A DNA stretch of 26,738 nucleotides from DASULK01 sp036381835 (lineage in GTDB: Bacteria > Actinomycetota > Actinomycetes > Mycobacteriales > Micromonosporaceae), in assembly GCA_036381835.1 (NCBI GenBank), contig DASVCA010000035.1, positions 1-26,738 of the forward strand. Reading direction: 5' to 3'. Shown here in pieces: positions 1 to 7,992 of the stretch (within the stretch, counting starts at the first letter, position 1; every line of letters begins with the position of its first letter). A program made the position numbers and the translations under genes. The notes beneath the pieces are model-generated. The model made no database searches, was not told the DNA's origin, and worked only from the letters and a program-made list of their open reading frames with translations.

Positions 1-145
1 CCCGCCAGGACATCGGCTCCACGAAGACGGCAGCGCCGCACACCGTGCATACCATCTCGTCGCAGTCGGCGCCGTGCCCGTCAGCGCAAGGCGGCGTCTC
101 GAACAGCGTCCGCGCCTCGCAGGTGTCGCACCACAGTTCGCGCAT
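1..145 (-). CDS. Small cysteine-rich putative zinc-ribbon protein, 5' part only
   Basis: The gene starts at the ATG at 145 and leaves the window at its left edge, so only 48 codons are visible. A GGGGGAGG ribosome binding site lies 6 bases before the start. The visible part begins MRELWCDTCEARTLFETPPC and carries two CxxC pairs (C6/C9 and C33/C36), plus C20, H24 and C28. This is the ligand pattern of a small zinc-binding ribbon, but no catalytic motif is visible and I cannot name a function. It lies downstream of the qcrB terminator in the same orientation, so it probably has its own promoter. Reality of the gene is supported by the ribosome binding site and by the regular cysteine spacing; the family is not recognised. 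Confidence 0.72.
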   Translation of the reverse strand, partial: MRELWCDTCEARTLFETPPCADGHGADCDEMVCTVCGAAVFVEPMSWR

Positions 146-283
146 CGGTCGCCTCCCCCGCCGCCGCACCGCGGTAGCGGGTAATACGTACCGCATCGGT
201 GTGACAGGCCCACCGCCGGCGACCCCGGACGTGTCGGCGCCCACGCATCGGCAGCCCTGGCGAGATCCTGCTCGTCGGCATGC

Positions 284-318
284 GAACGGGGTGCCCGCGC
301 GTTGCGGGCACCCCGTTC
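284..318 (-). terminator. Intrinsic hairpin terminator after qcrB
   Basis: A perfect 15-bp stem (284-298 with 304-318) closes a 5-base loop, 13 bases beyond the qcrB stop codon. There is no long U tract, as is usual in high-GC actinobacteria. It probably ends the ctaE-qcrCAB transcript. Confidence 0.8.
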
Positions 319-331
319 ACGGCAAGGTCGA

Positions 332-1933
332 TCAGCGGCTGGAGAGCTCCTCCTGCGACCGCCGCCCGACGGACTCCGGCTCCCGGGCGTCGACCGGCTC
401 CTCCACCGGCCGGAAGAAGCCACGGACGGCCGGGGCCAGCGCACCCAGGCGGTTCATCTTCTTCGGCACGGTCCAGCCGACGTACTCCAGCTGGCTGTGG
501 CCGTGCTCATCGACGGGCCCGAGCGGCTGATGCACCTCCTCGTAGCGCCCGTCCGGCAACCGCCGGATGATCCCGGTTTCCACCCCGTGGGCCAGGACCT
601 CCCGGTCGTGCTGCTGCAGGCCGAGACAGATCCGGTGCGTGACGTAGTAGGCCAGCGGCGGCAGGATCAGCAACCCGATCCGACCGGCCCAGGTCATCGC
701 GTTGAGGCTGATCGCGAACTTGTCGGCGACCACGTCGTTGCCCCCGGAGATGGTCAGGACCAGCCAGAAGGTGATGGCCATGGCACCGAGGCCGGTGCGG
801 ACCGGCACGTCCCGCGGACGCTGCAGAAGGTTGTGGTGTCCGCGGTCCTTGGTCCACCTCGCCTCGATGAAGGGGTAGAAGACCATGAGCATGGTCAGGA
901 TGCCGGGCAGCAGCACCGTCGGCCAGAACAGCGGCGGGATCACATACCCGTCACCGATGGGAATGTTGATCTCCCACGGCGGCATGAGTCGGGTAGACCC
1001 GTCGAGGAACATCACGTACCAGTCGGGCTGGCTCGCGGCGGAGACCACCGCCGCCTCGTACGGACCGAACAACCAGACCGGGTTGATCTGGAAGATGCCG
1101 CCTAACAGCGCGATCACACCGAAGACGGTCATGAAGAAGCCACCCTGCTTGATGGCGTAGCGCGGGAACATCCGCTCGCCGACCACGTTCGAGTTGGTCC
1201 GGCCGGGACCGGGCCACTGGGTGTGCTTCTGCTTGAACACCAGACCGAGGTGAGCGGAGATCAACGCCAGCAGCAGACCGGGCACGAGCAGTACGTGCAC
1301 GATGTAGAGCCGGCTGATGATCATCGTCCCGGGGAACTCGCCCCCGAAGAGCGACGAGGTCAGCCAGGTGCCGATCACCGGAATGGAGAGCATGATCGCG
1401 GAGGCGATCCGCAACCCGGTCCCGGACAGACCGTCGTCGGGCAGCGAGTAACCGGTGAAACCGGCCAGGAAGCCCAACCAGAACAGCAGGACGCCGATGA
1501 TCCAGTTGGTCTCCCGCGGCTTGCGGAACGCACCGGTGAAGAAAATCCGCAGCATGTGCGCCACGATCCCGGCCATGAACACCAGGGCGGCCCAGTGGTG
1601 CATCTGCCGCATGATCAGCCCGCCCCGGACATCGAACGAGATGTCCAGAGTGGAGGCGTACGCCGCCGACACGTGCAGGCCGCGCATGGGGGCGTAGCTG
1701 CCGTCGTAGGTGACCTCCTCCAACGACGGCTCGAAGAAGAAGGTCAGGTAGGTACCGGTCAGCAGCAGGATGATGAACGAGAAGAGCGCGATCTCACCCA
1801 GCAGGAACGACCAGTGGTCGGGGAAGACCTTGTTCAGCAGTCGCCGCAACGGCGTCGACGCCTGGAACCGGTCGTCGAGGCCGCCCGCCACCTTCCCCGG
1901 CAGTGCTGCTACGTCCATCTTTCGGCGTTTCAC
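332..1933 (-). CDS. qcrB: Cytochrome bc1 complex cytochrome b subunit QcrB
   Basis: This 533-aa integral membrane protein is the diheme b subunit of the actinobacterial bcc complex, which oxidises menaquinol and passes electrons to the Rieske protein QcrA and to QcrC. Paired heme-ligand histidines are visible at H112/H126 and H213/H228; the offsets of 14 and 15 resemble cytochrome b6 rather than mitochondrial cytochrome b. The quinol-site motif is PDWY (residues 303-306), the actinobacterial form of PEWY. About eight hydrophobic helices are followed by a long hydrophilic C-terminal tail (about residues 430-533) typical of actinobacterial QcrB. The start is a GTG whose bases overlap the qcrA stop (GTGA), implying translational coupling; an ATG five codons later (1918) is the alternative. 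It is the last gene of ctaE-qcrC-qcrA-qcrB. Confidence 0.96.
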   Translation of the reverse strand: MKRRKMDVAALPGKVAGGLDDRFQASTPLRRLLNKVFPDHWSFLLGEIALFSFIILLLTGTYLTFFFEPSLEEVTYDGSYAPMRGLHVSAAYASTLDISFDVRGGLIMRQMHHWAALVFMAGIVAHMLRIFFTGAFRKPRETNWIIGVLLFWLGFLAGFTGYSLPDDGLSGTGLRIASAIMLSIPVIGTWLTSSLFGGEFPGTMIISRLYIVHVLLVPGLLLALISAHLGLVFKQKHTQWPGPGRTNSNVVGERMFPRYAIKQGGFFMTVFGVIALLGGIFQINPVWLFGPYEAAVVSAASQPDWYVMFLDGSTRLMPPWEINIPIGDGYVIPPLFWPTVLLPGILTMLMVFYPFIEARWTKDRGHHNLLQRPRDVPVRTGLGAMAITFWLVLTISGGNDVVADKFAISLNAMTWAGRIGLLILPPLAYYVTHRICLGLQQHDREVLAHGVETGIIRRLPDGRYEEVHQPLGPVDEHGHSQLEYVGWTVPKKMNRLGALAPAVRGFFRPVEEPVDAREPESVGRRSQEELSSR

Positions 1934-3012
1934 GGCCGCTCCCAGAAGTCAGGTCCGACGGCTTCGGGGTAGTCCGACGTGGCCACGAAGAAGCCCTCCT
2001 CGTCGACCGTGATCGGCAGCTGAGGCAGCCGGCGGCTCGCCGGGCCGAAGACCGGCCGGGCGTTGTCGGTGACGAGGAACTGCGACTGGTGGCACGGGCA
2101 CAACAGACGGTTGGTGTCCTGCTCGTACAGACTCGCCGGGCACCCCGCGTGCGTACAGATCTTCGAGTACGCGATGTAGTTGCCCCACATGTAGTTGGTC
2201 TTGCCCTCGCGCTCGTTGGCCTCCCGGGCCCGCCGCGCCTCCTCCTCCCGGAGGTGGATCAGCAGGGTCGCGGAGTCCGCGGCGTACTTGTTCGTCGTGC
2301 CGTCCGGAATGCCGGGGAACGCGGTCACCTGACCGCCGGGGCTCACGTCCTCGGGCCGGATCGGCGTGCCGCTCTCCCCCACCAGCCGCACCAGCCGGCC
2401 GTCGCGGGGCTGGAAGCCGGTGGTGAACATCTGGTTGTTCCGGTGCGGGTCGGAGATCAATCCGCCGACCAACGGCGCCGCGGCCACCGCGCCGACCGGG
2501 GCGAGCCCCGCCAGCAGCGAGATACCGAGCAGCGGACGCCGCTTCACCCCGAGTTCGTCCGCCATGTAGCGGAGGGTCTCCCCGGTGATCTTGCGATCGT
2601 CGGCCGACGACGGCTCGTCGTGCCGCTGCTGGATGGACACCTCTCGCGGCAGCAGCTTCTTGCCCCAGGTGAGGATGCCGAAGCCGATGCCGAGCAGCGC
2701 CACGCCCAACGAGATGCCGAGCAGAGGCGTGTAGAACTGCCAGTTCTCGGCCCGGAACTCCCACGGCCACCAGATGTAGACGACCAGGAAGGCGGTCGCG
2801 GCGAGACCGGTCAGCAGGAACAGCGACGCGACGGTGCGGACCAGACGGCGTTCGGCCTTCGTGCCCGGCACCGGGAACGGCGGCTCGTAATGAACGATCT
2901 CGATGTCGTCCCGTCGGGCGCCCTCCCGCACAACCTCGAAGCGGGAGATGTCGGGGTCCTGCACGTTCACCGGCCCCTGCTCGGCTTCGTTCGAGTGCGT
3001 CTGGGTGCTCAT
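1930..3012 (-). CDS. qcrA: Rieske iron-sulfur subunit QcrA
   Basis: This 360-aa protein is the [2Fe-2S] subunit of the bcc complex. The cluster ligands are in CTHAGC (286-291) and CPCH (305-308), followed by a GPA/PLP region near the C terminus. Before the Rieske fold lie three hydrophobic segments (about residues 64-90, 105-130 and 180-205), the three-helix anchor of actinobacterial QcrA; proteobacterial Rieske proteins have one. The ATG at 3012 is chosen because it forms an ATGA overlap with the qcrC stop and gives the usual N terminus MSTQTHSNEAEQ; an upstream start would run inside qcrC. The final TGA overlaps the qcrB GTG. Function and complex membership are secure. Confidence 0.96.
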   Translation of the reverse strand: MSTQTHSNEAEQGPVNVQDPDISRFEVVREGARRDDIEIVHYEPPFPVPGTKAERRLVRTVASLFLLTGLAATAFLVVYIWWPWEFRAENWQFYTPLLGISLGVALLGIGFGILTWGKKLLPREVSIQQRHDEPSSADDRKITGETLRYMADELGVKRRPLLGISLLAGLAPVGAVAAAPLVGGLISDPHRNNQMFTTGFQPRDGRLVRLVGESGTPIRPEDVSPGGQVTAFPGIPDGTTNKYAADSATLLIHLREEEARRAREANEREGKTNYMWGNYIAYSKICTHAGCPASLYEQDTNRLLCPCHQSQFLVTDNARPVFGPASRRLPQLPITVDEEGFFVATSDYPEAVGPDFWERP

Positions 3013-3842
3013 GACTTCCCCGCAATCCACAGGCTGGCGAAGACCAGGGCCACCATGCCGACCAGCGATACGACGATCGCCTCAGTCACCGGGCCGTACC
3101 GGCCCTGGCCGAACCCGCCCGGATCCTCCTGGTCCTTCAGGGTGTCCTGGATGTAGGCGATGATGTCGGCCTTCTGATCCGGTCGAAGCTGGTTGTCCCC
3201 GAACACCGGCATGTTCTGCGGACCGGTCAGCATGGCCGCATAGATCTGCCGGTCCGTCGCCGGCATGAGGGTCGGCGCGTACTTCCCGCTGGAGAGCGCA
3301 CCGCCGCTACCGCCGTACGCGTGGCACGACGCGCAGTTGATGCGGAACAACCGCCCACCTTCGGCGACGTCGCCGTCCGCCCCGAGGTTCTCACCCTCCG
3401 GCAGCTGCGGGCCACCGCCCAACTCCTGGATGTACTGCGCAAGCTGGCGGATCTCGTCGTCGCTGAACACCGGCGGCTTCCGCGCGGCCTGCGCCTCCTG
3501 CCGCGCCATCGGCATGCGGCCGGTGCTCACCTGGAACTCGACCGACGCTGCGCCGACCCCGATCAGGCTCGGTCCGCGCCCTTCCACGCCCTGCGCGTTG
3601 CGGCCATGGCAGGAGATGCAGTTGACCTCGAAGAGCGCCTTGCCTTCCTGAGCTGCGGTCGACAGCTGCGGGGTGTCCTCGGCTGCCGCACCCGGCGCGA
3701 AGGCGGCGTAAACACCGCCGGCCAGGGTCAGCGCGGCGAGCAGCCGCAGCGCGGTGCCGAGTCGGCGGCGGGCCTTGCCACGTGGCACGGCCCGCCCGCG
3801 GCGCAGCCGCGCGAGCGGACCGCGGTGGGTGTCATGGGTCAT
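3009..3842 (-). CDS. qcrC: Diheme cytochrome c subunit QcrC
   Basis: This 277-aa protein is the fused cytochrome cc subunit that carries electrons from the Rieske centre directly to the CuA site of the oxidase in the bcc-aa3 supercomplex. Two heme-attachment motifs are visible, CISCH (75-79) and CASCH (170-174), one in each of two homologous cytochrome c domains. An N-terminal basic stretch and hydrophobic segment (about residues 30-54) act as signal or anchor, and a C-terminal helix (about 252-273) anchors the protein so that the hemes face outside. The ATG at 3842 is preceded by AAGGA at good spacing; the frame extends further upstream but without a comparable binding site. The stop overlaps the qcrA start by four bases. 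Confidence 0.95.
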   Translation of the reverse strand: MTHDTHRGPLARLRRGRAVPRGKARRRLGTALRLLAALTLAGGVYAAFAPGAAAEDTPQLSTAAQEGKALFEVNCISCHGRNAQGVEGRGPSLIGVGAASVEFQVSTGRMPMARQEAQAARKPPVFSDDEIRQLAQYIQELGGGPQLPEGENLGADGDVAEGGRLFRINCASCHAYGGSGGALSSGKYAPTLMPATDRQIYAAMLTGPQNMPVFGDNQLRPDQKADIIAYIQDTLKDQEDPGGFGQGRYGPVTEAIVVSLVGMVALVFASLWIAGKS

Positions 3843-3906
3843 GGCTGTCCTTACGGTTCCTTGATTCACGGTCGAAGCGTCGGCGCCGAGCGTGGCGACA
3901 TCATGA

Positions 3907-4506
3907 TCACTGGAGCCAGTAGATCATGGCGAAGAGAGCGATCCACACCACATCGACGAAATGCCAGTAGTACGACACGACGATGGCGGCGGTCGCCTGT
4001 GCGGGGGTGAAGCGACCCATCGTGGTACGGATCATGTAGATGATGAACGCGACGAGACCACCGGTCACGTGCAGGGCGTGGAACCCGGTCGCCAGGTAGA
4101 AGATCGAGCCGTACCCGTCCCGGTTGATCTTCACCCCGTGCTCGACCAACTCCCGGTACTCGTTCAGCTGACCGAGTACGAAGATCAGGCCCAGCAGGAA
4201 CGTGACGGTGAACCAGCGACGGAGCGCGTGCGCGTCGCCCCGCTCCGCGGCAAACACCCCGAACTGGCACGTCACCGAGGAGATCACCAGGATCGTGGTG
4301 AACGTCAACGCGTACGGGACGTTGAGCACCTGGGTGTGCTCCGCCCACTGCTCGGGCACCGCCGCCCGAATCGAGAAGTACATCGCGAACAGGCCCGCGA
4401 AGAACATCAGTTCGCTGGAGAGCCACACGATCGTGCCGACGCTGACCATGTTCGGCCGCGTCTGGGAGTGGATCCGGCTCTTGTCAATGGCTGAGGCGGC
4501 AGTCAC
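3907..4506 (-). CDS. ctaE: Cytochrome c oxidase subunit III
   Basis: This 199-aa protein has five hydrophobic helices and the usual subunit III features: an early ELMFFAGLFA helix, a middle EYRELVEHG segment and the FHALHVTGG motif in the fourth helix. It is the short, five-helix, actinobacterial type. The GTG start is supported by a -10-like box exactly 6 bases upstream (4513-4518), suggesting a leaderless message. It is the first gene of the operon with qcrCAB; 64 bases separate it from qcrC, which has its own good ribosome binding site. Subunit III does not carry redox centres; in the family it stabilises the catalytic subunit I, whose gene ctaD is not in this window. Confidence 0.94.
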   Translation of the reverse strand: MTAASAIDKSRIHSQTRPNMVSVGTIVWLSSELMFFAGLFAMYFSIRAAVPEQWAEHTQVLNVPYALTFTTILVISSVTCQFGVFAAERGDAHALRRWFTVTFLLGLIFVLGQLNEYRELVEHGVKINRDGYGSIFYLATGFHALHVTGGLVAFIIYMIRTTMGRFTPAQATAAIVVSYYWHFVDVVWIALFAMIYWLQ

Positions 4507-4512
4507 GCGGTC

Positions 4513-4518
4513 ATTATT
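4513..4518 (-). promoter_or_regulatory. Putative leaderless -10 box for ctaE
   Basis: On the minus strand AATAAT lies exactly 6 bases before the ctaE GTG, which would place transcription initiation at or near the start codon. No convincing -35 box is seen and no Shine-Dalgarno sequence precedes the start. This site lies in the 275-base divergent gap between ctaE and the receiver-like gene; a TACGAT at 4692-4697 could be the -10 box of the opposite gene. Confidence 0.4.
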
Positions 4519-4781
4519 GCCCGTGGCCGTGGGCTGCGATCGGCGGGGTCCGGAACTTGCGCCACCTAATCTCGCCGGACACCTGCGGGAGACGCCCGGA
4601 CCCGTGCCCGCCGTCGACGGCGCGACGCCCCGCGCGGTTCGTCAACCGGGAACCGGAAGCGGTCGGACGGCAGCCGATCCGGCCCGACGGGTACGATCGG
4701 CCTCAGCCTTGGTCGGTTCGCCCGGACCGGGCCCGATCCGGCCCGGCGGGACACACCTTCGACGCGGGAGCCATGCGACCG

Positions 4782-5186
4782 ATGACTGTTCACACCGTGC
4801 TGCTCTACAGCGACGACCCGCAGGTCCGGGACCAGATGCGCCGCGCGGTCGGCACCCGACCGGCCGCCGGTCTGACCGTCGAGTTCGTCGAGGCGGCCAG
4901 CTACGACGAGTGCATCCGCCTGGTCGACCAGTACGAGATCGACCTGCTGCTGCTCGACGGGGAGGCACAGCCGACGGGCGGTATCGGGATCGCCCGACAG
5001 ATCAAGGACGAACGCGCGGACGCCCCGCCGATGTGCCTGGTCATCGCCCGAGCGGCGGACCGTTGGCTGGCCGCGTACGCCGAGGTCGAGGCGACCCTCA
5101 TGCACCCGCTCGACCCGGTGACCACCGGACAGACCGTCGCTCGGTTGCTGCGTGCCGGTCGCGGCGACGCGAACGCGGCAGCCTGA
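4782..5186 (+). CDS. Stand-alone receiver-like (response regulator fold) protein
   Basis: This 134-aa protein has the alternating beta/alpha pattern of a CheY-type receiver and no output domain. The acidic pair D11-D12 follows strand 1 (TVLLYSDDP) and the phospho-acceptor candidate D59 ends strand 3 (DLLLLD). Two otherwise conserved residues are changed: the Thr/Ser after strand 4 is Ala89, and the Lys before the cis-Pro is H108 (LMHPLDP). It may therefore signal without ordinary phosphorylation. The start is ambiguous: an ATG at 4773 is in frame, but GGGAG lies only 2 bases from it and 11 bases from the ATG at 4782, so 4782 is preferred. It is 83 bases upstream of trpD, in the same orientation, and divergent from ctaE. 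No sensor kinase is nearby. The fold call is good; the role is unknown. Confidence 0.78.
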   Translation: MTVHTVLLYSDDPQVRDQMRRAVGTRPAAGLTVEFVEAASYDECIRLVDQYEIDLLLLDGEAQPTGGIGIARQIKDERADAPPMCLVIARAADRWLAAYAEVEATLMHPLDPVTTGQTVARLLRAGRGDANAAA

Positions 5187-5269
5187 CCCAGCCACGACCT
5201 CGGCCTCGCACACTGGATGCCGGGACGCGAGGATCCCCGACGACTCGGCGGGCGGAATGGAGGCAGACG

Positions 5270-6337
5270 ATGGGTGGTCGCAGCTGGCCCGCCCTGCTCG
5301 GCACGCTGCTACGTGGGGAGCAGTTGTCGAGCGAGGACACCGCCTGGGCGATGGACGAGATCATGTCGGGGTCGGCGAGCCCGGCGCAGATCGCCGGCTT
5401 CGCGGTGGCGCTACGCAGCAAGGGCGAGACCTCGGCCGAGTTGACGGGCCTGGTGGAGACGATGCTGGCGAACGCGGTGCCGGTGGCACTGCCGCCCGAG
5501 CTGCGCGCGAGCGCGGTCGACATCGTCGGCACCGGCGGCGACCGCGCCCATACGGTGAACATCTCCACCATGGCCGCGATCGTGGTGGCGGGCGCGGGCG
5601 TGCCGGTCGTCAAGCACGGCGGGCGGGCGGCGTCGTCATCGTGCGGAGCCGCTGATCTGGTGGAGTTCCTCGGCGTCCCCCTCGACCTCGGCCCGGAAGG
5701 CGTGGAACGCTGTCTGCGCGAAGCCGGCATCGGCTTCTGCTTCGCGGCCCGCTTCCACCCCGGCATGCGGCACGCCGCGGGCCCCCGGCGCGAGATCGGA
5801 GTGCCTACCGCCTTCAACTTCCTCGGGCCGCTGACGAACCCGGCCCGCCCGAAGTCGGGTGCCATCGGATGCTTCGATCCGCGGATGGCGCCGGTGATGG
5901 CCGGTGTGTTCGCCGAACGCGGTGACTCCGTCCTGGTCATGCGCGGCGAGGACGGGCTCGACGAGTTCAGCACCGCCGCCCCTACCCGGCTCTGGGTGGT
6001 GCACGACGGGAAGGTCCGGGAGACCGTCGTCGACGCGGCCGACCTGGGAATCGCCCGCTCCGCACCCGGTGACCTGCGAGGCGGTGACGCCGCGTTCAAC
6101 GCGGAGGTGACCCGCCGCCTGCTGGCCGGTGAGCCGGGCCCGGTGCGTGACGCCGTGCTGGTGAACGCCGCCGCCGCGCTCGCCGCTCGCAACGGGCTCG
6201 GCCCTGCGCTTGAACCGGCGCTTCAGGACGGGCTACAGCGTGCCGCCGAATCGATCGACTCAGGGGCGGCCGCCGCCACGCTCGGCCGCTGGATCGAGGT
6301 GGCTCAGGCCGCCCGGACAGCGGAAGGCGGCCGGTAG
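5270..6337 (+). CDS. trpD: Anthranilate phosphoribosyltransferase
   Basis: This 355-aa enzyme transfers phosphoribosyl from PRPP to anthranilate, the second committed step of tryptophan synthesis. Family motifs are visible in order: GTGGD followed by the NIST motif, the KHGGRAASSSCGAAD variant of the anthranilate/PRPP loop, FNFLGPLTNPARP, and the metal-binding GEDGLDE. The ATG at 5270 has GGAGG 6 bases upstream; longer frame extensions overlap the preceding gene and are not used. The gene is away from other trp genes, sitting instead among respiratory genes as in mycobacteria, and may be cotranscribed with the receiver-like gene. A strong two-way terminator follows. A second trpD elsewhere in the genome is possible and cannot be tested here. 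Confidence 0.95.
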   Translation: MGGRSWPALLGTLLRGEQLSSEDTAWAMDEIMSGSASPAQIAGFAVALRSKGETSAELTGLVETMLANAVPVALPPELRASAVDIVGTGGDRAHTVNISTMAAIVVAGAGVPVVKHGGRAASSSCGAADLVEFLGVPLDLGPEGVERCLREAGIGFCFAARFHPGMRHAAGPRREIGVPTAFNFLGPLTNPARPKSGAIGCFDPRMAPVMAGVFAERGDSVLVMRGEDGLDEFSTAAPTRLWVVHDGKVRETVVDAADLGIARSAPGDLRGGDAAFNAEVTRRLLAGEPGPVRDAVLVNAAAALAARNGLGPALEPALQDGLQRAAESIDSGAAAATLGRWIEVAQAARTAEGGR

Positions 6338-6382
6338 CCGCACGGCCCAGCACACATCCCGTTCGGGCTCACCCGACGCAGA

Positions 6383-6433
6383 ACAGCGACGAGGCCTGTC
6401 CGATCCTCGGGATCGGACAGGCCTCGTCGCTGT
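6383..6433. terminator. Bidirectional terminator between trpD and ctaF
   Basis: This is a perfect 24-bp inverted repeat (6383-6406 with 6410-6433) with a 3-base loop, placed between the convergent ends of trpD and ctaF. Because the stem is symmetric it can stop transcription from both sides. It is the strongest hairpin I found in the window. Confidence 0.9.
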
Positions 6434-6445
6434 CGGTCGCGTCGT

Positions 6446-6871
6446 TCAGTGCTCGGCGGTGCGGCGGGTACCGGTGTAGTACTCGAAGAGCAGACCGCAG
6501 ACCGCGAAGGTCACGGCGATCAGCCCGCCGACGATCAGCCACCACAGCCAGTAGGAGAGGCCGATCGCGGTCAAGGCCGCAGCCACGGCCAGCCCGAACG
6601 GCCAGTAGCTACCGGGGCTGAAGAACCCGACCTCGCCCGCGCCTTCGGCCACTTCGGCGTCCTCCCGGTCCTCCGGTCGCGGCTCGATCCGGCGAGACAC
6701 GAACCAGAAGAAGCCCCCGCACATCGCACAGAGCGAGGCGGCCAACGTGAGGCTGACGACGCCGATCCACTCGATCTCGCCCCAGGCGAGGTGCACCCAG
6801 TAGGCGTAGATGCCGGCCGCCGCGTACAGCACAAGCGCGGACAAGCCGAAGATTCGCCACTCCGTCTTCAT
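6446..6871 (-). CDS. ctaF: Cytochrome c oxidase subunit IV, actinobacterial type
   Basis: This 141-aa membrane protein has four predicted helices, two near the N terminus (about residues 8-27 and 35-58) and two at the C terminus (about 92-130), with an acidic cytoplasmic linker between them. This is the actinobacterial CtaF family, an accessory subunit of the aa3 oxidase. The ATG at 6871 has GAGGAG upstream and lies 20 bases after the ctaC stop, so ctaC-ctaF is an operon. The first residues, MKTEWRIFGL, match the family's usual start. It has no redox centre of its own. Confidence 0.93.
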   Translation of the reverse strand: MKTEWRIFGLSALVLYAAAGIYAYWVHLAWGEIEWIGVVSLTLAASLCAMCGGFFWFVSRRIEPRPEDREDAEVAEGAGEVGFFSPGSYWPFGLAVAAALTAIGLSYWLWWLIVGGLIAVTFAVCGLLFEYYTGTRRTAEH

Positions 6872-6891
6872 GCCAGTGCTCAGCTCCTCGC

Positions 6892-7794
6892 CTAGTTGTT
6901 GAAGTTCTGCGCTTCCCGGCGCGTGTCGAAGACGTCGGTGGTGACCGCGTACGGCTCCTCACCGATCGCGCTCAGTGCCTCCTGGGTCGACCGACCCGCC
7001 TGCATCTGCGCGATGAACCGCTCGTACTTCTCCGGCGAGACCACCCGAAGCTCGAAGTTCATCATCGCGTGGTAGGCGCCGCACAGCTCGGCGCAGCGGC
7101 CGACGTACGCGCCCTCCTGCTGGAGCTCGTCGACCACGAACTCGGTCTTGGCCTGCTCACCGGGGAAGACGTCACGCTTGAAGATCAGCTGGGGCACCCA
7201 GAACGAGTGGATGACGTCATTGCTGCTCAGCTCGAAGCGGACCGGCTGCCCCGTCGGCAGCACCAGCACCGGGATCACGTCCGAGCTGCCGGTCGTAGAG
7301 ACGACCGTGCCGTTGTCCGACTGCGTGCCGGGCTCGACGTAGTTGAACTGCCAGTTCCACTTGAAGGCCACGACCTCGACGGTGATGTCAGCGGGCTTGT
7401 CGGTGTCGGTGACGTCGGTCTGCACCAGCGCCGTGTAGAAGAAGAGGACGGAGACGATCAACACCGGGGTGACAGTGTAGAGAATCTCCATCGGCATGTT
7501 GTAGCGGGTCTGCACCGGCAGTTCCTCACCGCGCTTGCGGTACCGGAAGATGCACCAGAAGATCAGCGCCCAGACGAAGACGCCGACCGCGAGAGCGGCG
7601 ATGACGGCACCGATCCACAGGTCATACATCCGGTTGGCCTGCGGCGTGATGCCGCCCTGCGGAAAGCCGAAGCTGAACGCCCGGTCGATGTCACACCCGG
7701 TCAGGAGGGTGAGCAGCGTCGCCGCGACACCCAGCCCGGCGAGCCGGACACGTCTACCGGCCCTGGGCCGTACATCCGAACCCCTTGCGACCAC
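6892..7794 (-). CDS. ctaC: Cytochrome c oxidase subunit II, lipoprotein
   Basis: This 300-aa protein holds the CuA centre that accepts electrons from QcrC. An N-terminal signal ends in a lipobox LTGC with C34 as the lipidation site, so the mature protein is predicted to be a lipoprotein. Two transmembrane helices follow (about residues 58-84 and 103-124), then a cupredoxin domain. CuA ligands are visible at H196, C234, E236, C238, H242 and M245. The GTG at 7794 is preferred: it has GAGGGG upstream and directly precedes the basic signal region, while the open frame further upstream (to 8127) has no hydrophobic start and overlaps the divergent desulfurase gene. A TAATCT at 7901-7906 on this strand may be its -10 box. 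ctaF follows 20 bases downstream; ctaD is absent. Confidence 0.95.
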   Translation of the reverse strand: MVARGSDVRPRAGRRVRLAGLGVAATLLTLLTGCDIDRAFSFGFPQGGITPQANRMYDLWIGAVIAALAVGVFVWALIFWCIFRYRKRGEELPVQTRYNMPMEILYTVTPVLIVSVLFFYTALVQTDVTDTDKPADITVEVVAFKWNWQFNYVEPGTQSDNGTVVSTTGSSDVIPVLVLPTGQPVRFELSSNDVIHSFWVPQLIFKRDVFPGEQAKTEFVVDELQQEGAYVGRCAELCGAYHAMMNFELRVVSPEKYERFIAQMQAGRSTQEALSAIGEEPYAVTTDVFDTRREAQNFNN

Positions 7795-7979
7795 CTGGTC
7801 CTGCCCCTCATCAGTTGCGGCCGTAAGCCACGACCCGTCCTTGCGAACGCCGCCGCACCCGGTTTGTGGGCCGGCGGCAACAGGTGTCACCGTCGGTCGC
7901 AGATTACTCGACCAGGTAGTCGCGGGGAGCCCGGGGGTCGCAGACAGGGGCCAGCGAATGCGATTCGACCGTTTCGCGC

Positions 7980-7985
7980 TACGGT
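7980..7985 (+). promoter_or_regulatory. Putative leaderless -10 box for the cysteine desulfurase gene
   Basis: TACGGT fits the TANNNT -10 pattern and ends 7 bases before the GTG start at 7993. No good -35 box is seen. A weak GGAG also lies in the spacer, so a short-leader message is the alternative. Confidence 0.4.
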
Positions 7986-7992
7986 CGGAGCC

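Noticed and set aside
302..1105. Long plus-strand open frame antisense to qcrB
   Set aside because: It is the GC-driven shadow of qcrB: no family resemblance, odd Asp/Gly/Arg-rich composition and no ribosome binding site. Similar antisense frames over qcrA, ctaC, the desulfurase, the bkd genes, murA and others were left out for the same reason.
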